Assembly: GCA_000787465.1 (NCBI GenBank)
Contig: JSYX01000413.1
Coordinates: 1-31,385 of the forward strand
Direction: 5' to 3'
Length of the DNA: 31,385 nt
From: Thermomucor indicae-seudaticae
Taxonomy: Eukaryota > Mucoromycota > Mucoromycetes > Mucorales > Lichtheimiaceae
Positions within the stretch are counted from its first letter, which is position 1. Every line of letters begins with the position of its first letter. The notes beneath the pieces are model-generated. The model made no database searches. It saw only the letters and a program-made list of their open reading frames with translations, and was not told the origin of the DNA. Below are positions 21,537 to 31,385 of this stretch, one piece after another. The position numbers were made by a program, and so were the translations under genes.

Positions 21537-24500
21537 TTACTTGAACAAACTGGTAAGATATGGGAAAAGTTGTCTGAATATTACATGGATGGGATAGGGA
21601 TGTTTGAAACCAAAAAGCACATAATATATTGGAGCAAGCATGCCTACGGGCCAAACCAGCTTTGGCCAGCGACTGTATCTCGTTTAGTCTTTGCGAAAAC
21701 GCGTATGGCATCAAGGACTTCACCTTATTAAGCGGAAGTGTGCATCTTTATCGACTATGATGCATAATAGCATCGTTACCAACATCGGAACGTCGTCCAC
21801 CAAAGAGTTCAGGGAGGGTGACGGCATCCGCCATCCTACAATCATCAGGTCTCGTATGTACACGACCGTTGCGGGGACATTATATGGAAGCAAGGATGTA
21901 AGGAGCATTAAAAGAGACTGGCGGTAATTATATTCCATCTAAAGAAGAGGAAGACTATCGCTTTCAAGAGGCTGTCTAGATACCCATCACTCTTGCTTAC
22001 CTTGTCAGGCGCAGAAGCTGTCTGAACCAAGACATACAAATAAAGGACGACGTAAACGACTGGGACAGGTACTGCATAAAGGGCTATCGCAACAGCTGCA
22101 ACGACATAGGCAGTCTGTATCTGGCACTGCCCGAACCACCAAAGCCGTCTTAACAGCCATAGCAGCGCCTCGATGAACCCGCTTACGATGCTTGCCAATC
22201 CGAGCGCAAGGCAAAGATAGGCGCTAGGTAGCCAGCAAAACCAGATCCCAAGATCGCCGAATAACAGAGAGTCCCAATAGGGCAAAATCGCTGCTTGAGC
22301 CATTCCTACAACCAATGTAACCGTGACCAAGCCTGGCAAGCGACCATTTTTAATGCAATTAACCAGGGACGTTCCGAACGGCGACATCCGACTGCCTTGT
22401 ATAAAGTTTGAGAATAAGTCGCTCGTAGACTTTGATACTCATCTTCTTCTTGTCGTCACCTTTACTCTGCTGGTACAGAAAGATAGTCCAGTGGATCACA
22501 AAAAGATAGATTGGGATAGACGGGCCATAGCGCAGTAAGGATTTTCCAGCGCTACCGTACCAATCGATCCTCACATGCGCAGATATTTCCTGGCAAGGTT
22601 CCTTCCAGAAGGTCAGACGTAAAATATTCTCTTTCGCCCAGGGATCGGTGTGGAAGGTCAAGGGGAGAGACGCTTCGTGCTTCAACCCAACGTGAAATTT
22701 GCTTTCGCCTTCTTGACCAATTCTTTGCTGCATGAAAGGTGCAAAAAATCTACTCGGACAGCCTTCTATATGCAATCTCAAGTGATATGCCATTAAAGGG
22801 CTGTTTAACGTGCGCAAAGCGACAGAAGAACACAGGCCACTCGACATTTGAAGCGAACGCTGATGGCCTTGACATTAACCGTGGAGTAAGCCTTCCTGCT
22901 AGCCCCGTCTGGATGATCTCAGTACTCACCTAGGGAGCTAGAAATTTCCGATGCCTGTTTCGAGTTTTGTGGATCAAAGGATGCGATAATGAAGCCTTCA
23001 GCATCATGTTGTCTTTCCATGAAGCCGACATGGTCATAGTCACTTATATTCTCGTATGCCAATTCCAAGTACCAGAACGCTGAGCCTGAGAACGATGGAT
23101 GACGATCCGTTGCTTTCGACGAGGGAAGAATAACCGCTGCTGCGGAAACATCCACACATACCCGGTCTTCTGATGTCTTTCCTCTGCAAAGCAGTACAAG
23201 CCTGTGTTCCGTCAAGGGCTGATCCGTAAGCAAGGCAAATTTCTCGATTTCTTCTTTTGGGATCGGTATAAGCTCGACAAGTTTCCTTGATCCATCAAGT
23301 TTTCGCGCAATCTGGTCTTTTTCTTGAGCTACCGTGTCGTGGTAGGGTGCAAAGTCGGCTTTTTAGCACGCTTCCGTTAGTCACATCTTTCTCTCCTTTG
23401 GCTGCGAGCGAAGCACATGCCTCTTCGAGTCACTTGCGGCGGTAGAGACAGAAAATGCGATTCATACACCTGCATGCGTTCTGTCAGAGGCTTACTCTTT
23501 GTCGGATGCTTGACGTCCACGGTTTCTACAAGCGCAGCTGCGACCGCCTTGACAAGTTGATTGCACCAGAGAATTGCCATATGATCACACCCAGTCCAAA
23601 CCCCAGGGATGCTTGTCGTAAAGACCGAGAGACTTTGCGACCGCGGAAATAGTCCAGTAATGCTGGCAGCGTCAGAGTTGATAATGCTATCCGGCGTCCC
23701 ACCTGCAATTGATATTAGACTGACATTAGTCAGCGGCGCATTATGTCCCTCGTATCCGTTTTTCCAGTATCTATTCATTGTGGTGTAGGCTAGATAGAGC
23801 TTGGGATCAAGGACGATAGGGGCCATGGCATGAGGCGAGGCAAGGGTGAGTATGTTCGTTACGCTTCCCGGCTTATAATTGGGAAGCGTGAACATAAGCC
23901 GAGCCACTACCCCACCCATTGAATGGCCCACAATAAGAACTGATTCTGAGCGAGGATACAGCGATAGGATGTATCGTACGGCGTCATTGAGATATTCCGC
24001 TTGGTCTAGAAGCAACTGTCCGCTGAAAGCCGAAAACTCTTCATTCAAGTCGACTGATGTGCCGAGCATCATGATTAGGATATCTCGTAACTTCTGTGAC
24101 ACGGACAAACCTCGTCTTCACCTGTAAAGAAATCGAGTCCTCGAGTTGAATGAATTGAACGAGGTTTTTGACTATATTGCGCTTGATAATAATAAGCAGC
24201 TTCGGCAGCAATGGATCGCACTTGCTTGTAACTGCCAGCGTGTCCAGGGATAAATAGTGCCGGTACTCCTATCAGCTGAAACCAGCCTTCTTTTTTAGGT
24301 CAAGATAAACGCGTCTGCTTCGCGTGTTTCTATGTACCTGATGCTGGCTATCGATCAAGCCCTCCCGATATAAATAAAGCGTGTACTTGGTAGCCAACCG
24401 TGACGTTGGTCCAGGTGCCACCTTGACGAAACCAGGACGTGAGTACGACATTTGGCAATTTTGAATATCGCGTTGATGATTCAGGTACGAATCGATAAGA

Positions 24501-24610
24501 ACAAGCAAAGTTCCCAATGTAGCAAGTGCAAGAATAAGCAACACCTGCCAGGATCCCCGCGGGTGTTGTCGTGATGTACTCATCGACATTTGGGATCTGT
24601 TATCGGGCAT
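21537..24610 (-). CDS. BST1: GPI inositol-deacylase (PGAP1/Bst1)
   Basis: ER lipase that removes the acyl chain from inositol of GPI anchors, needed for export of GPI proteins. Eight exons: 24610-24338, 24275-24122, 24053-23421, 23358-22930, 22867-22460, 22395-22001, 21938-21724, 21672-21537; 2643 bases, 880 aa. An N-terminal membrane anchor (WQVLLILALATLGTLLVLI) is followed by CQMSYSRPGFVKV, YTLYLYREG and ALFIPGHAGSYKQVRS. The lipase motif GHSMGG carries the catalytic Ser at about 187, with ASPHAMAP and DHMAILWC supplying the His region. Later come a beta-rich lumenal part and several C-terminal spans. Exon 3 and 5 donors are the least certain: exon 3 seems to end at GAG|GCATGT, and exon 5 could end six bases earlier (22466) with the same phase. 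Convergent with eS1 (105 bases). Confidence 0.92.
23359..23420 (-). other. inferred GC-AG intron in GPI deacylase gene
   Basis: The acceptor AAAAAG has a strong branch-like CTAAC about 20 bases upstream and opens the frame ADFAPYHD. The only reasonable donor with the matching phase downstream of the conserved ERMQVYESHFLS is GAG|GCATGT. The nearby CAA|GTGACT is phase 0 and would put the next exon out of frame. Confidence 0.6.
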
Positions 24611-24764
24611 TGCCCAAAATTGGGGGTCCTATTGCTGATCAAGGACAGGCAGAACCTTCCCCCCACGTTACCCGGGAAATTTTTTGTCTCTGAAATGTCC
24701 GGTGCTGTCGACTGTAAATTATAAAAAGGCAAAACTAAATAATCAGTAAACGAGAGCGAAAAAG
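24611..24764. promoter_or_regulatory. divergent promoter with TATA box and Reb1-like site
   Basis: 154 bases between the deacylase and the small plus-strand gene. TATAAAAA at 24720-24727 lies 38 bases before the plus-strand ATG. TTACCCGG at 24668-24675, near the middle, matches the yeast Reb1 consensus TTACCCG, a factor that keeps promoters nucleosome-free. Whether a Reb1 relative binds here is inference. Confidence 0.45.
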
Positions 24765-25109
24765 ATGTTTAAAAACACGGCAGCATCGACATCACGCGCG
24801 CCGGAATACCTTAATCATATCATGGCACGCTTTGGCCACCATCTATCCGCAGACGAGAAGCACACGTTCTCCTACTATTTCAACGGCCTGTTGCAGAGCT
24901 CTGTACAAGGCTCTGCGCTGTCAACAACACCGTCGATAGCTTTTGCCTACTCAGTCTCTTCAGGAGGTTCTAATAGACCACCGCATATCCCTGTCGTTCA
25001 CGTATCAACACAGACTGTCAAAAAGAAGCAATCGCGCGACTGGTACGATCGTCGAGACAGCCTCATGGACCACGAATTCATGCCAATGGGTACTACATCA
25101 AGTACATAA
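24765..25109 (+). CDS. hypothetical protein, 114 aa
   Basis: Intronless frame starting MFKNTAASTSRAP. It has a helical-looking first half (EYLNHIMARFGHHLSADEKHTF), a Ser/Thr-rich middle and a charged segment near the end (KKKQSRDWYDRRDSLMDHE). There is no signal peptide and no membrane span. I do not recognise a family. It is supported by a TATA box 38 bases upstream, an A-rich start context (AAAAAGATG) and the divergent position to the deacylase. Being intronless among intron-rich neighbours leaves some doubt. Confidence 0.55.
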   Translation: MFKNTAASTSRAPEYLNHIMARFGHHLSADEKHTFSYYFNGLLQSSVQGSALSTTPSIAFAYSVSSGGSNRPPHIPVVHVSTQTVKKKQSRDWYDRRDSLMDHEFMPMGTTSST

Positions 25110-25696
25110 GCCCTCTGTTTTTACACTATACCCACATCCCATGCAATTGATTCATGTACCACTTCTCTTAATAAGCAAGCAACTGTCCATAATGTGACAA
25201 GAAAAAGGAACAGATCATTTTTCTCTGTTGTGTTACTATAAACTAATTCTGCAAAAAAATAACCGATGTTCATGTCCCCACCCTTATCAAGACCAGGGGA
25301 TTCGATATTATGCCGGCTATACAAGGCCCAAAAGAAGCCTAACCTATGCCAAATCTTTTTTTCCCGGTTGATGGTTATCTGAAAGAGGTAAATGAAATGC
25401 TGGAATGCCGACTTCGGAATCGAGCACAAGCCTACCATGTACGACCAAGAGATGATGCGCCCAGAAAGTCGTTATTTTCCGATGAGCCATCTTGTTTTGG
25501 ATGGGCGGAGGTTAGCCAGGTTTAACCGAGTTCAAGCTACAACACACGTCGAGTCAAGTCGTTTTAGTTATAAAGGAACGAATGGTCTTATTAATTCAGA
25601 TCTTTCACTTTTTATCGATAGTTTGAGATTTACAGGGAGTAGGAGTATATGCAAAACAACAGTACTATAAACTACTGTAAAAAAGGAATTGTATCT
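25110..25696. other. convergent intergenic region
   Basis: 587 bases between two facing stops. An ORF at 25392-25670 (+) of 92 codons has no domain, no clear promoter and no splice support. The rest probably holds 3' UTRs. Confidence 0.5.
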
Positions 25697-28532
25697 TTAT
25701 GCCTTCGTGGTTCGGAGAGATTGATAGCTAGAATGATTCATTTGCTGTTGTAATTCGTTTATGTGTTCTTTCATTTTCTGCCTCCAACAAGGCTCTGCCT
25801 TGTCTACAACGATCTGCGATCCAGGTTCGGTAGTGTCGACGATGACCAACATGTTGTCTTCTTCCCATACTTCTATATGGGGATAGTCGTCAAGGTTATT
25901 GTCTTTTGAGTTGTCGTTTAGAGCTTCTGGCGTGTTTAACGTTCCGTTCTCTGGTTTATGATGAGAGTCTCGGTGCAAACCGCGAAAAAAGTTCCCTTTT
26001 GCAAGACTACTGGAATCGCCTTCTGCCGAGTTATTGTCGTGCGATGCGTGACGATGTATCCAGCTTCGTACACTAGATACGGTAGACTCGTTTTTGGCTG
26101 TGCTAGATGAAACTTGGGAAGCCGTTTTAGGCTTGGTAGGTTCCAGAAAGCGAATGGCATGTGTGTCAGGAGACGACGTGTTCTCAGTTCTTGCTTCGTG
26201 GCCACCGCTGGATTTAGCCTTTTCTCGGCACTGGTCATTCGCATTCTCACTGTGCGACAGAATGCTTTCCTCTGCCGTGTGGTCATCACTAAGGTTGGAA
26301 TGGTACATATCGACGACATAGTCGGACTGTAATGTTGCTTCCTCACTATTTGAGTCCTGATGTCTTCTTCTTTCGTCGACTTTCGTGTTGTGTATAGCAT
26401 TGTGCTCTGTCTCTGCTGATGATGAACCCGGACTATTTTTGCGTGATTTGCATCGTCTTCTCCAGATCTCTGGACCTTGAGCGCGTCGTTGCCCGCTAGT
26501 GCTGCTGGCGAACGACATGGTGCGCGTACGGAGCCTCTTACCTAATTTAAAGAGGGGTATCGTTGTGCCGTGCACGAATACGGAAGACAATACAATGAAA
26601 AGAACAACGGGGTTGACCAATCGGATAGGAACAGGAAGTTCCTCGCCTTCCACAATGGGATATACTTGCTTCATTTCTTCTTTTGCAATTTTCGATAAGA
26701 AGACTGCGCCAACACCCATTGGCCCGAACCAGCCGCTGAAGAAGGCCTCACGGTGGGTCTTAATAGTCGGCATCACCGGTTTCAGTAAGAGAACAATTGG
26801 CAATCGTCGAAAAAGCAGGATAAGAATGGCCATGACCACGAGCCGCCACGGTTCTAATCCAAGTGATTCGTCCTTAAAGGATTCCCAAGGCTTCATAATG
26901 TGTAATAAGTGTCATATCCACGTTTTAACCATGCCAGTTGTTGACACTTACTATGATGGCTCCTATGTACACGAAAATTGCCAGGTTAAGCATCATATCA
27001 ATGACTTCTTGGAAATGAGCTTCCGTCGTTTCATTCCGGAACCAATCATCCCAGGAAAAGGCATTTCCAGCAGCGAAACATGCCAGGACGTCGTCGCTTC
27101 CTGAAAACCCAGTCATACTCATTAGGAACAGCTAAACCCAATAGATAGTTAATTTCCTTCATTTGGGAAAAGTACGATTGATTGACTGGAGAACTTACTG
27201 ACAGTGCAATAGCAAACGAAAGGAACGAGGGTTTGTCAATGAGGCCACTATTAAGCACAAGGCGCTATGAGCATCGGATTGACAAAGTTACACAAGACAA
27301 CCATGTATTTACTTGCGCTCAGACCACTGCAGGATCTTGCGTGCGATCCACCCAACAATAACGCCGATCACGCATGATAAGGCGATCTGAAACAGGCACG
27401 TCTCGTAGATCCATTTACCAACTGCCTTTCCTACATGATCTTCACCGAGTAGAAAGATGGCCAAGAACAAGAATGGGAAACCCAGCCCGTCATTAGCACC
27501 ACTAATAGATCCATGGTTTAGCGCGGCTGTTTCCTGACCTTCTTATTTACGTACCTTTCAGCTGAGAGTGCATTCCGTATATGTGCTGGTACGTGTTTTT
27601 CTGCGAAGCGACCTTTGACTACCGAATTGGCGAGAATCTAAGTTTTGCAGAATTTAATGAACTGCATGAATTAAAAAAGAAAGTAAGGGGTAAAAAAGTG
27701 ACCCTGTCGATCTGGAGAGCGGAGTGATAGGATATTGTCCAAAGAAAGAAACACAATGGCATTGGACAACGAAATCGTCAAGGAGTACCGAGCTCAGATA
27801 CTTACAGGGTCCGTTGGACAAACACAAGCTGCAATGACAAGCGATTCAAGCTATGTAAGCGAAGTTAGCGCAACAGGTCATTTTTTTTCTGATAAATTAT
27901 ACTTGCATAATTGATCGGTGGCACAACAAGCCAGATGATCAGACCGCTTATGAGCCACATAAATAGCATGACAGGAAACAATAGCATAAAAACTGTCAGC
28001 CATTCTTTTTTCAGGTAATATCTATAAGTGGGTTCTCGCCCACATTCTGTCAGTGGTCGTTCTTTCTTTTTCCATTAAACGCAAACGTCCAAGGCTGTTA
28101 TTTACTTTGGTAGATCGATTCCGACAGCCATCACCTTTGCACACATCAAAAATTGAGCCCAAACTCCTTTCATTCCGGGAGCGTGTCGTTTACCTGAATA
28201 GCAATTACGCATCGAGCAAGTTGCTTGGTGATCTCGTCATTATTCTCCCAGGAATATGGATTAATCCCGTTGGTAACGAGTGGTCCAGCAATGATCCCAA
28301 CTATCACTGCCACAACTATAAGAGCCTTTGGCAGGTAAGTGATCGGCGAGACTTGTCTTTTTCTCCGACAGTTCTGTGTCTTTGCGGGACGTTATCACGT
28401 ACATGCTTCAGACAGAAAGAGCTTCTCTTTCAAAAACATGGAGACATAACCAAAAAAGACAATGAAGCCACTCAAAATAGCAACTGCAATAGTGAATGGT
28501 GAAAATTCGCCAGGTATGAGGTTCACGGTCAT
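25697..28532 (-). CDS. NHA1: plasma-membrane Na+/H+ antiporter, Nha1/Sod2 type
   Basis: Exports Na+ (and K+) in exchange for H+, for salt tolerance and pH control. Ten exons: 28532-28403, 28315-28194, 28134-28106, 28021-27907, 27850-27806, 27637-27555, 27501-27313, 27247-27199, 27131-26952, 26890-25697; 2136 bases, 711 aa. It opens MTVNLIPGEFSPF, then AVIVGIIAGPLVTNGINPYSW, VGIDLPKYYLKKEW, AACVCPTDP (145-147 TDP), NSVVKGRFAEKHVP and SGANDGLGFPF. The ion-binding Asn-Asp pair is N178-D179. SFAIALS, DDVLACFAAGNAFSWDDWF and FSGWFGPMGVGAVF follow. About 280 hydrophilic C-terminal residues, rich in Ser/Asp/His, form a cytosolic tail, shorter than in S. cerevisiae. The third exon is 29 bases, and the intron 27851-27906 is GC-AG. 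The exon 1 donor (CAT|GTACGT) is the least certain joint. Confidence 0.94.
27851..27906 (-). other. GC-AG intron in antiporter gene
   Basis: The exon ends PPINY at TAT|GCAAGT and the next begins LESLVIAAC after ACATAG, in phase. The overlapping GT (A|GTATAA) is in the wrong phase. The donor matches the GC-AG consensus AG|GCAAGT at all but the exon side. Confidence 0.85.
28106..28134 (-). other. 29-base exon of antiporter
   Basis: Encodes VMAVGIDLPK, the conserved Nha1 segment between two membrane spans. It is flanked by GCAAAG and GTAAAT. Confidence 0.85.
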
Positions 28533-29078
28533 CACGGAGGATGCAGTATCGGGGTATAAAATGAGCGGTTAGGTAACAAGATGCTGTCGCTCAAGGGCAG
28601 AAAGGATCGAAAGGATGAAAGGTTCAGAAAGACGTCTATAAGAAAGAGGACAGAAGAAACAATTAAAAATAAAGGAGACTGTAGACAGAAATTGGGCTGC
28701 AGGATTTTTCGATTCTGTTGAAGTCCAGCGCTAACAATTGCGTCGGCAGCACCGGGATCGCCCATTCTCCTCTCCCGTCAATGTCACCTTTGACTCTGCA
28801 TGCATGAATAATTTTTTTTTGGATGTCCACACGTGCACTCCCTAAATTCTCGACAATGTGTGGACGTTTCCTCCGTTGGTTCCCTATTGAGGCGTTCCTT
28901 TCCTCTTTCTTTCTTTCTTTCCGAATCGTCGTTTGAAAATACAATGAAGTCAATGCATTGCTTTTATCGTCGCGGTCATTTTGACGATCAATACTCACTC
29001 GAACTGGAGGGTTTTGTAAGCTGAAGAGATATAATTGAAGCCTGACACGTCTTTAGCTTACATTAGCTTGTATACTAG
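28533..29078. promoter_or_regulatory. divergent promoter region
   Basis: 546 bases between the antiporter and the two-TM gene. It contains a T-run (28811-28819), a (TTTC)n stretch near 28905-28920 and other C/T-rich tracts. The ORFs inside show no domain. No sure TATA box is seen for either gene. Confidence 0.45.
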
Positions 29079-29927
29079 ATGACTCGCCAAGAGTTTGCAG
29101 CCACCATGAACAGTTTCAACGTAGCAGCTCAGCGGCATCCACCGCCACCCACGTTCTCTTCCGGTCACGTTGCGCTCTTTATGCTATGCACCGGTACCAG
29201 CATCCTCACTGCTATTGTTCTTGCTATCCATTACACGCACCACATCGCCCTGTTGCTTGCTATTCCGTTTTCATTCCTCGTACTTAGCGGTATTATCGTT
29301 GGCTGGCGGAGAAGAATGAAGAACAAGGTACCGCAAGGAAAACAAAGCAAACAAAAGCGTTTTTAACTCAAGTACGTTTCTTAGTTTGAGTCATCTATCT
29401 TGGAACTTTGCGCATGCATGAATGCAACTGAAAATGTTCGAGGCATCAACTTTCGTCTTACAAAAAGTTCCCCTGAGCAACTAGGCGTATCACAAGATGC
29501 TTCTCCGGCATCCAGAGTCAATAGCTATGTGAGTACCAGAGTCTCCTTGAGGGGACTCCTTCTTCTCCGCTTCCGATTCCCAACTTTTCCTCTCTCCCGG
29601 CCCCCAGCGAAACTTCAGCCCTTAAAGAAAAGGGTGGAATACGTATCGCGAAAACAAACAGCAATACTAATATCATTATTATTACATATTCTTTAGGCTA
29701 TCACAATCGAATTTGACGAGAGATACAATCTTTTACACCACTTCGCGGCAAGAAAAGAAGGCATGCCACCCGATTACACCTTTGCGGCCAGTCATCCGGT
29801 ACCTTCTCCCTTACAACCTTACCGGCTTTCTCTTACGGATCCTCCCGCCTACTTTGTGGATTCCAGGCCAACGCAGACTGGCGTCCAACTGCCTGCTACC
29901 ACTTACCGTCCAGATGAAAAAGTTTAA
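29079..29927 (+). CDS. two-TM membrane protein, unknown function
   Basis: Three exons, 29079-29327, 29385-29528 and 29697-29927; 624 bases, 207 aa. The first exon gives a short Pro-containing N-terminus and two adjacent hydrophobic spans (ALFMLCTGTSILTAIVLAI and LLLAIPFSFLVLSGIIVGW), then a basic WRRRMKNK. Exons 2-3 give a cytosolic-type domain with FESSILELCACMNATENVRGINFR and AITIEFDERYNLL, then a Pro-rich tail ending YRPDEKV. The middle block looks conserved in type, possibly a Mucoromycota family, but I cannot name it. All joints are phase 0 with good donors (GTACCG, GTGAGT) and acceptors (TTCTTAG, TCTTTAG). The second intron is 168 bases. Confidence 0.72.
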
Positions 29928-31385
29928 CCAATTCGCTTAGCCGTTTCTACAAGATAGATATACAGTAATTCCTTTTAATACAGATCAATTTTCTATTGTG
30001 AACAATCATTTTGCTCCGGACTGTAGGGAGGATACTCCATACGATGGTTCTCAAGTTAGCCAGGGTGATTAAAAGAGAAAGGGATGGATTTGTGAGAGTC
30101 AGATTACTTTCTACGCGGATTTTTTTAGATCAATCATGCACTAGTTGGCGAACCCAATGAGGTTTTCAGAGCTTTACTGCTAGACAGCGAGTTCGAATTG
30201 CAAACACGTTTTAAGTCTGATGCAGCATGGTTGTAATACTCCTTATTGCATGGGTGGAATAAGAGGGAGGCTTTAACAAGAGAAGGTTCTTCGTCTGTGA
30301 CTTGTAGAGCGTAAAAGGCCCTAATCGCTATCAACTTTTGCACATCAAGACAGCTAGCTTATCCACTTTGGCTCAGCGTACAATAAACAGTGGCTATTTA
30401 TCCATTGCTTGTTCTGATAAAGTGGGCCATGGATTTGCCAAGCGCTGAACAATCAGTCCTGTTTACAATTGCATGGATCCATGCATCATGTTGATATACA
30501 TCACCTTCACGGAAAATAAAAACAGATGCTTGCTTCTTCATCCGAAAGAGCTTGTCCAAGGCTGTATGTACAATATCGGCGTTCCTTGTGTCTAGTAGCA
30601 GTTAGTGACTTTAATTTTAGAGAAACACCCTAAATGCTCATTGCGCGTATCATCGGAACAAATGCATGGACTCATTGCAGCTTCATTTTCTGAAAAGACG
30701 AACCGACGAACTTGCTGAATGGTGTCTTGCGTGTAAGATACTCTATTACCTCAATCATCGATGGCTGACAATCCCATACCACCCTTATTGGGATGGATAA
30801 GCATAAACTTATATAACCATATCCGTCATGCAAAGGTAACGGACCGCGCAATGATTAATGCTTAGAGCCAGATTGCTGCCAGACGGGCATAATAGCTATA
30901 AGCCTGATATTCGATGCAACGTCTAGCTTGCCGTTGATTTGTATTCTGTGATCACACGCTTAGTTGCCCTTGGACGAAAATTGTTTTCATTACCGATGCT
31001 ACAGCGGTAAGACATGTGACACTGAAACACCGCGATTCTGACAAACAAATGAAGTGATGCAATATTTCATTCAACAAGATAAGCGCACAATTCCTCATTC
31101 CATCCACGTATTGGCGTCGTTAAGTGAGACACACACAGTGTGTCCTAGTCCCGTCTGTGCATCACTCGATGACACTTCATGACATGCAAATGGTTGCCAT
31201 TAGGTCATACCTTTGGCTGTTTTGGACTCACCGATCAATAACAAGGGCACGCCAATAACTGCAAGTCCTTGTCTTCCAGCAAAACATTCAAGTACAAATT
31301 TCCGCTCTCTTTTTGATGGCAAAGCTACGCTTATGCTCCATATTAGCCTTTACAAGCTGTTTGCCCTCGCTTCGCTCGGGGAAAG
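29928..31385. other. right flank without a supported gene
   Basis: No ORF with a recognisable domain. A 69-codon minus ORF at 30134-30343 is unsupported. A GACACAC/GTGTGTC inverted repeat lies at about 31128-31144. Near 31220-31340 a minus-strand frame reads plausibly (LECFAGRQGLAVIG) and could be an exon or relic of a gene running off the right edge. The last bases (CCCTCGCTTCGCTCGGGG) are GC-rich and may mark a repeat. Confidence 0.4.

Noticed and set aside
25392..25670. 92-codon plus ORF as a gene
   Set aside because: No domain, no promoter signal, and it sits in convergent 3' space.
30134..30343. 69-codon minus ORF
   Set aside because: No domain, splice or promoter support.

Overview
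The window is nuclear DNA from a filamentous fungus. It most likely comes from an early-diverging lineage (Mucoromycota/Mucorales-like), which is an inference, not a proof. Three things point there. Genes are dense and cut by many short introns, mostly 47-100 bases. The gene set mixes fungal hallmarks (kinesin-1 with a fungal-type motor, Nha1-type Na+/H+ antiporter, Bst1-type GPI deacylase) with dymeclin, a Golgi protein missing from budding yeast. The left end carries a decayed Fanzor (eukaryotic TnpB-like) gene of the type common in Mucorales. I built every spliced model by hand; each exon sum is a multiple of three and each spliced frame is open.

Layout, left to right. 87-3717 (-): Fanzor pseudogene with one frameshift and five internal stops. 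3720-6001: gene-poor DNA with two doubtful ORF fragments. 6002-9755 (-): kinesin-1 heavy chain, 15 exons, 937 aa. 9978-13250 (+): dymeclin, 16 exons, 768 aa, divergent from kinesin. 13342-13922 (-): small multi-pass membrane protein, 152 aa. 14163-15213 (+): single-pass LEA-2-like membrane protein, 313 aa, divergent from it. 15767-17069 (-): AKR7-like aldo/keto reductase, 322 aa. 17528-18611 (-): Ptc1-like PP2C phosphatase, 278 aa. 18612-20122: 1.5 kb with no gene seen. 20123-21431 (+): ribosomal protein eS1, 267 aa. 21537-24610 (-): GPI inositol-deacylase (PGAP1/Bst1), about 880 aa. 24765-25109 (+): small hypothetical gene. 25697-28532 (-): Na+/H+ antiporter, 711 aa. 29079-29927 (+): two-TM protein of unknown function, 207 aa. 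29928-31385: no supported gene.

The genes do not form a pathway or cluster. They are ordinary housekeeping genes: transport, Golgi, GPI-anchor processing, ion homeostasis, translation and signalling. They are often arranged as divergent pairs sharing 150-550 base promoters. I see no new operon-like system.

The parts most worth a second look are the Fanzor remnant, the gene architecture and a few unknowns. About 4 of 66 inferred introns look like GC-AG introns, which is a high share. There are very small exons: 4 coding bases plus a 16-base exon in eS1, 20 bases in kinesin, 26 in the reductase and 29 in the antiporter. Three lineage-type membrane or hypothetical proteins remain without a function.
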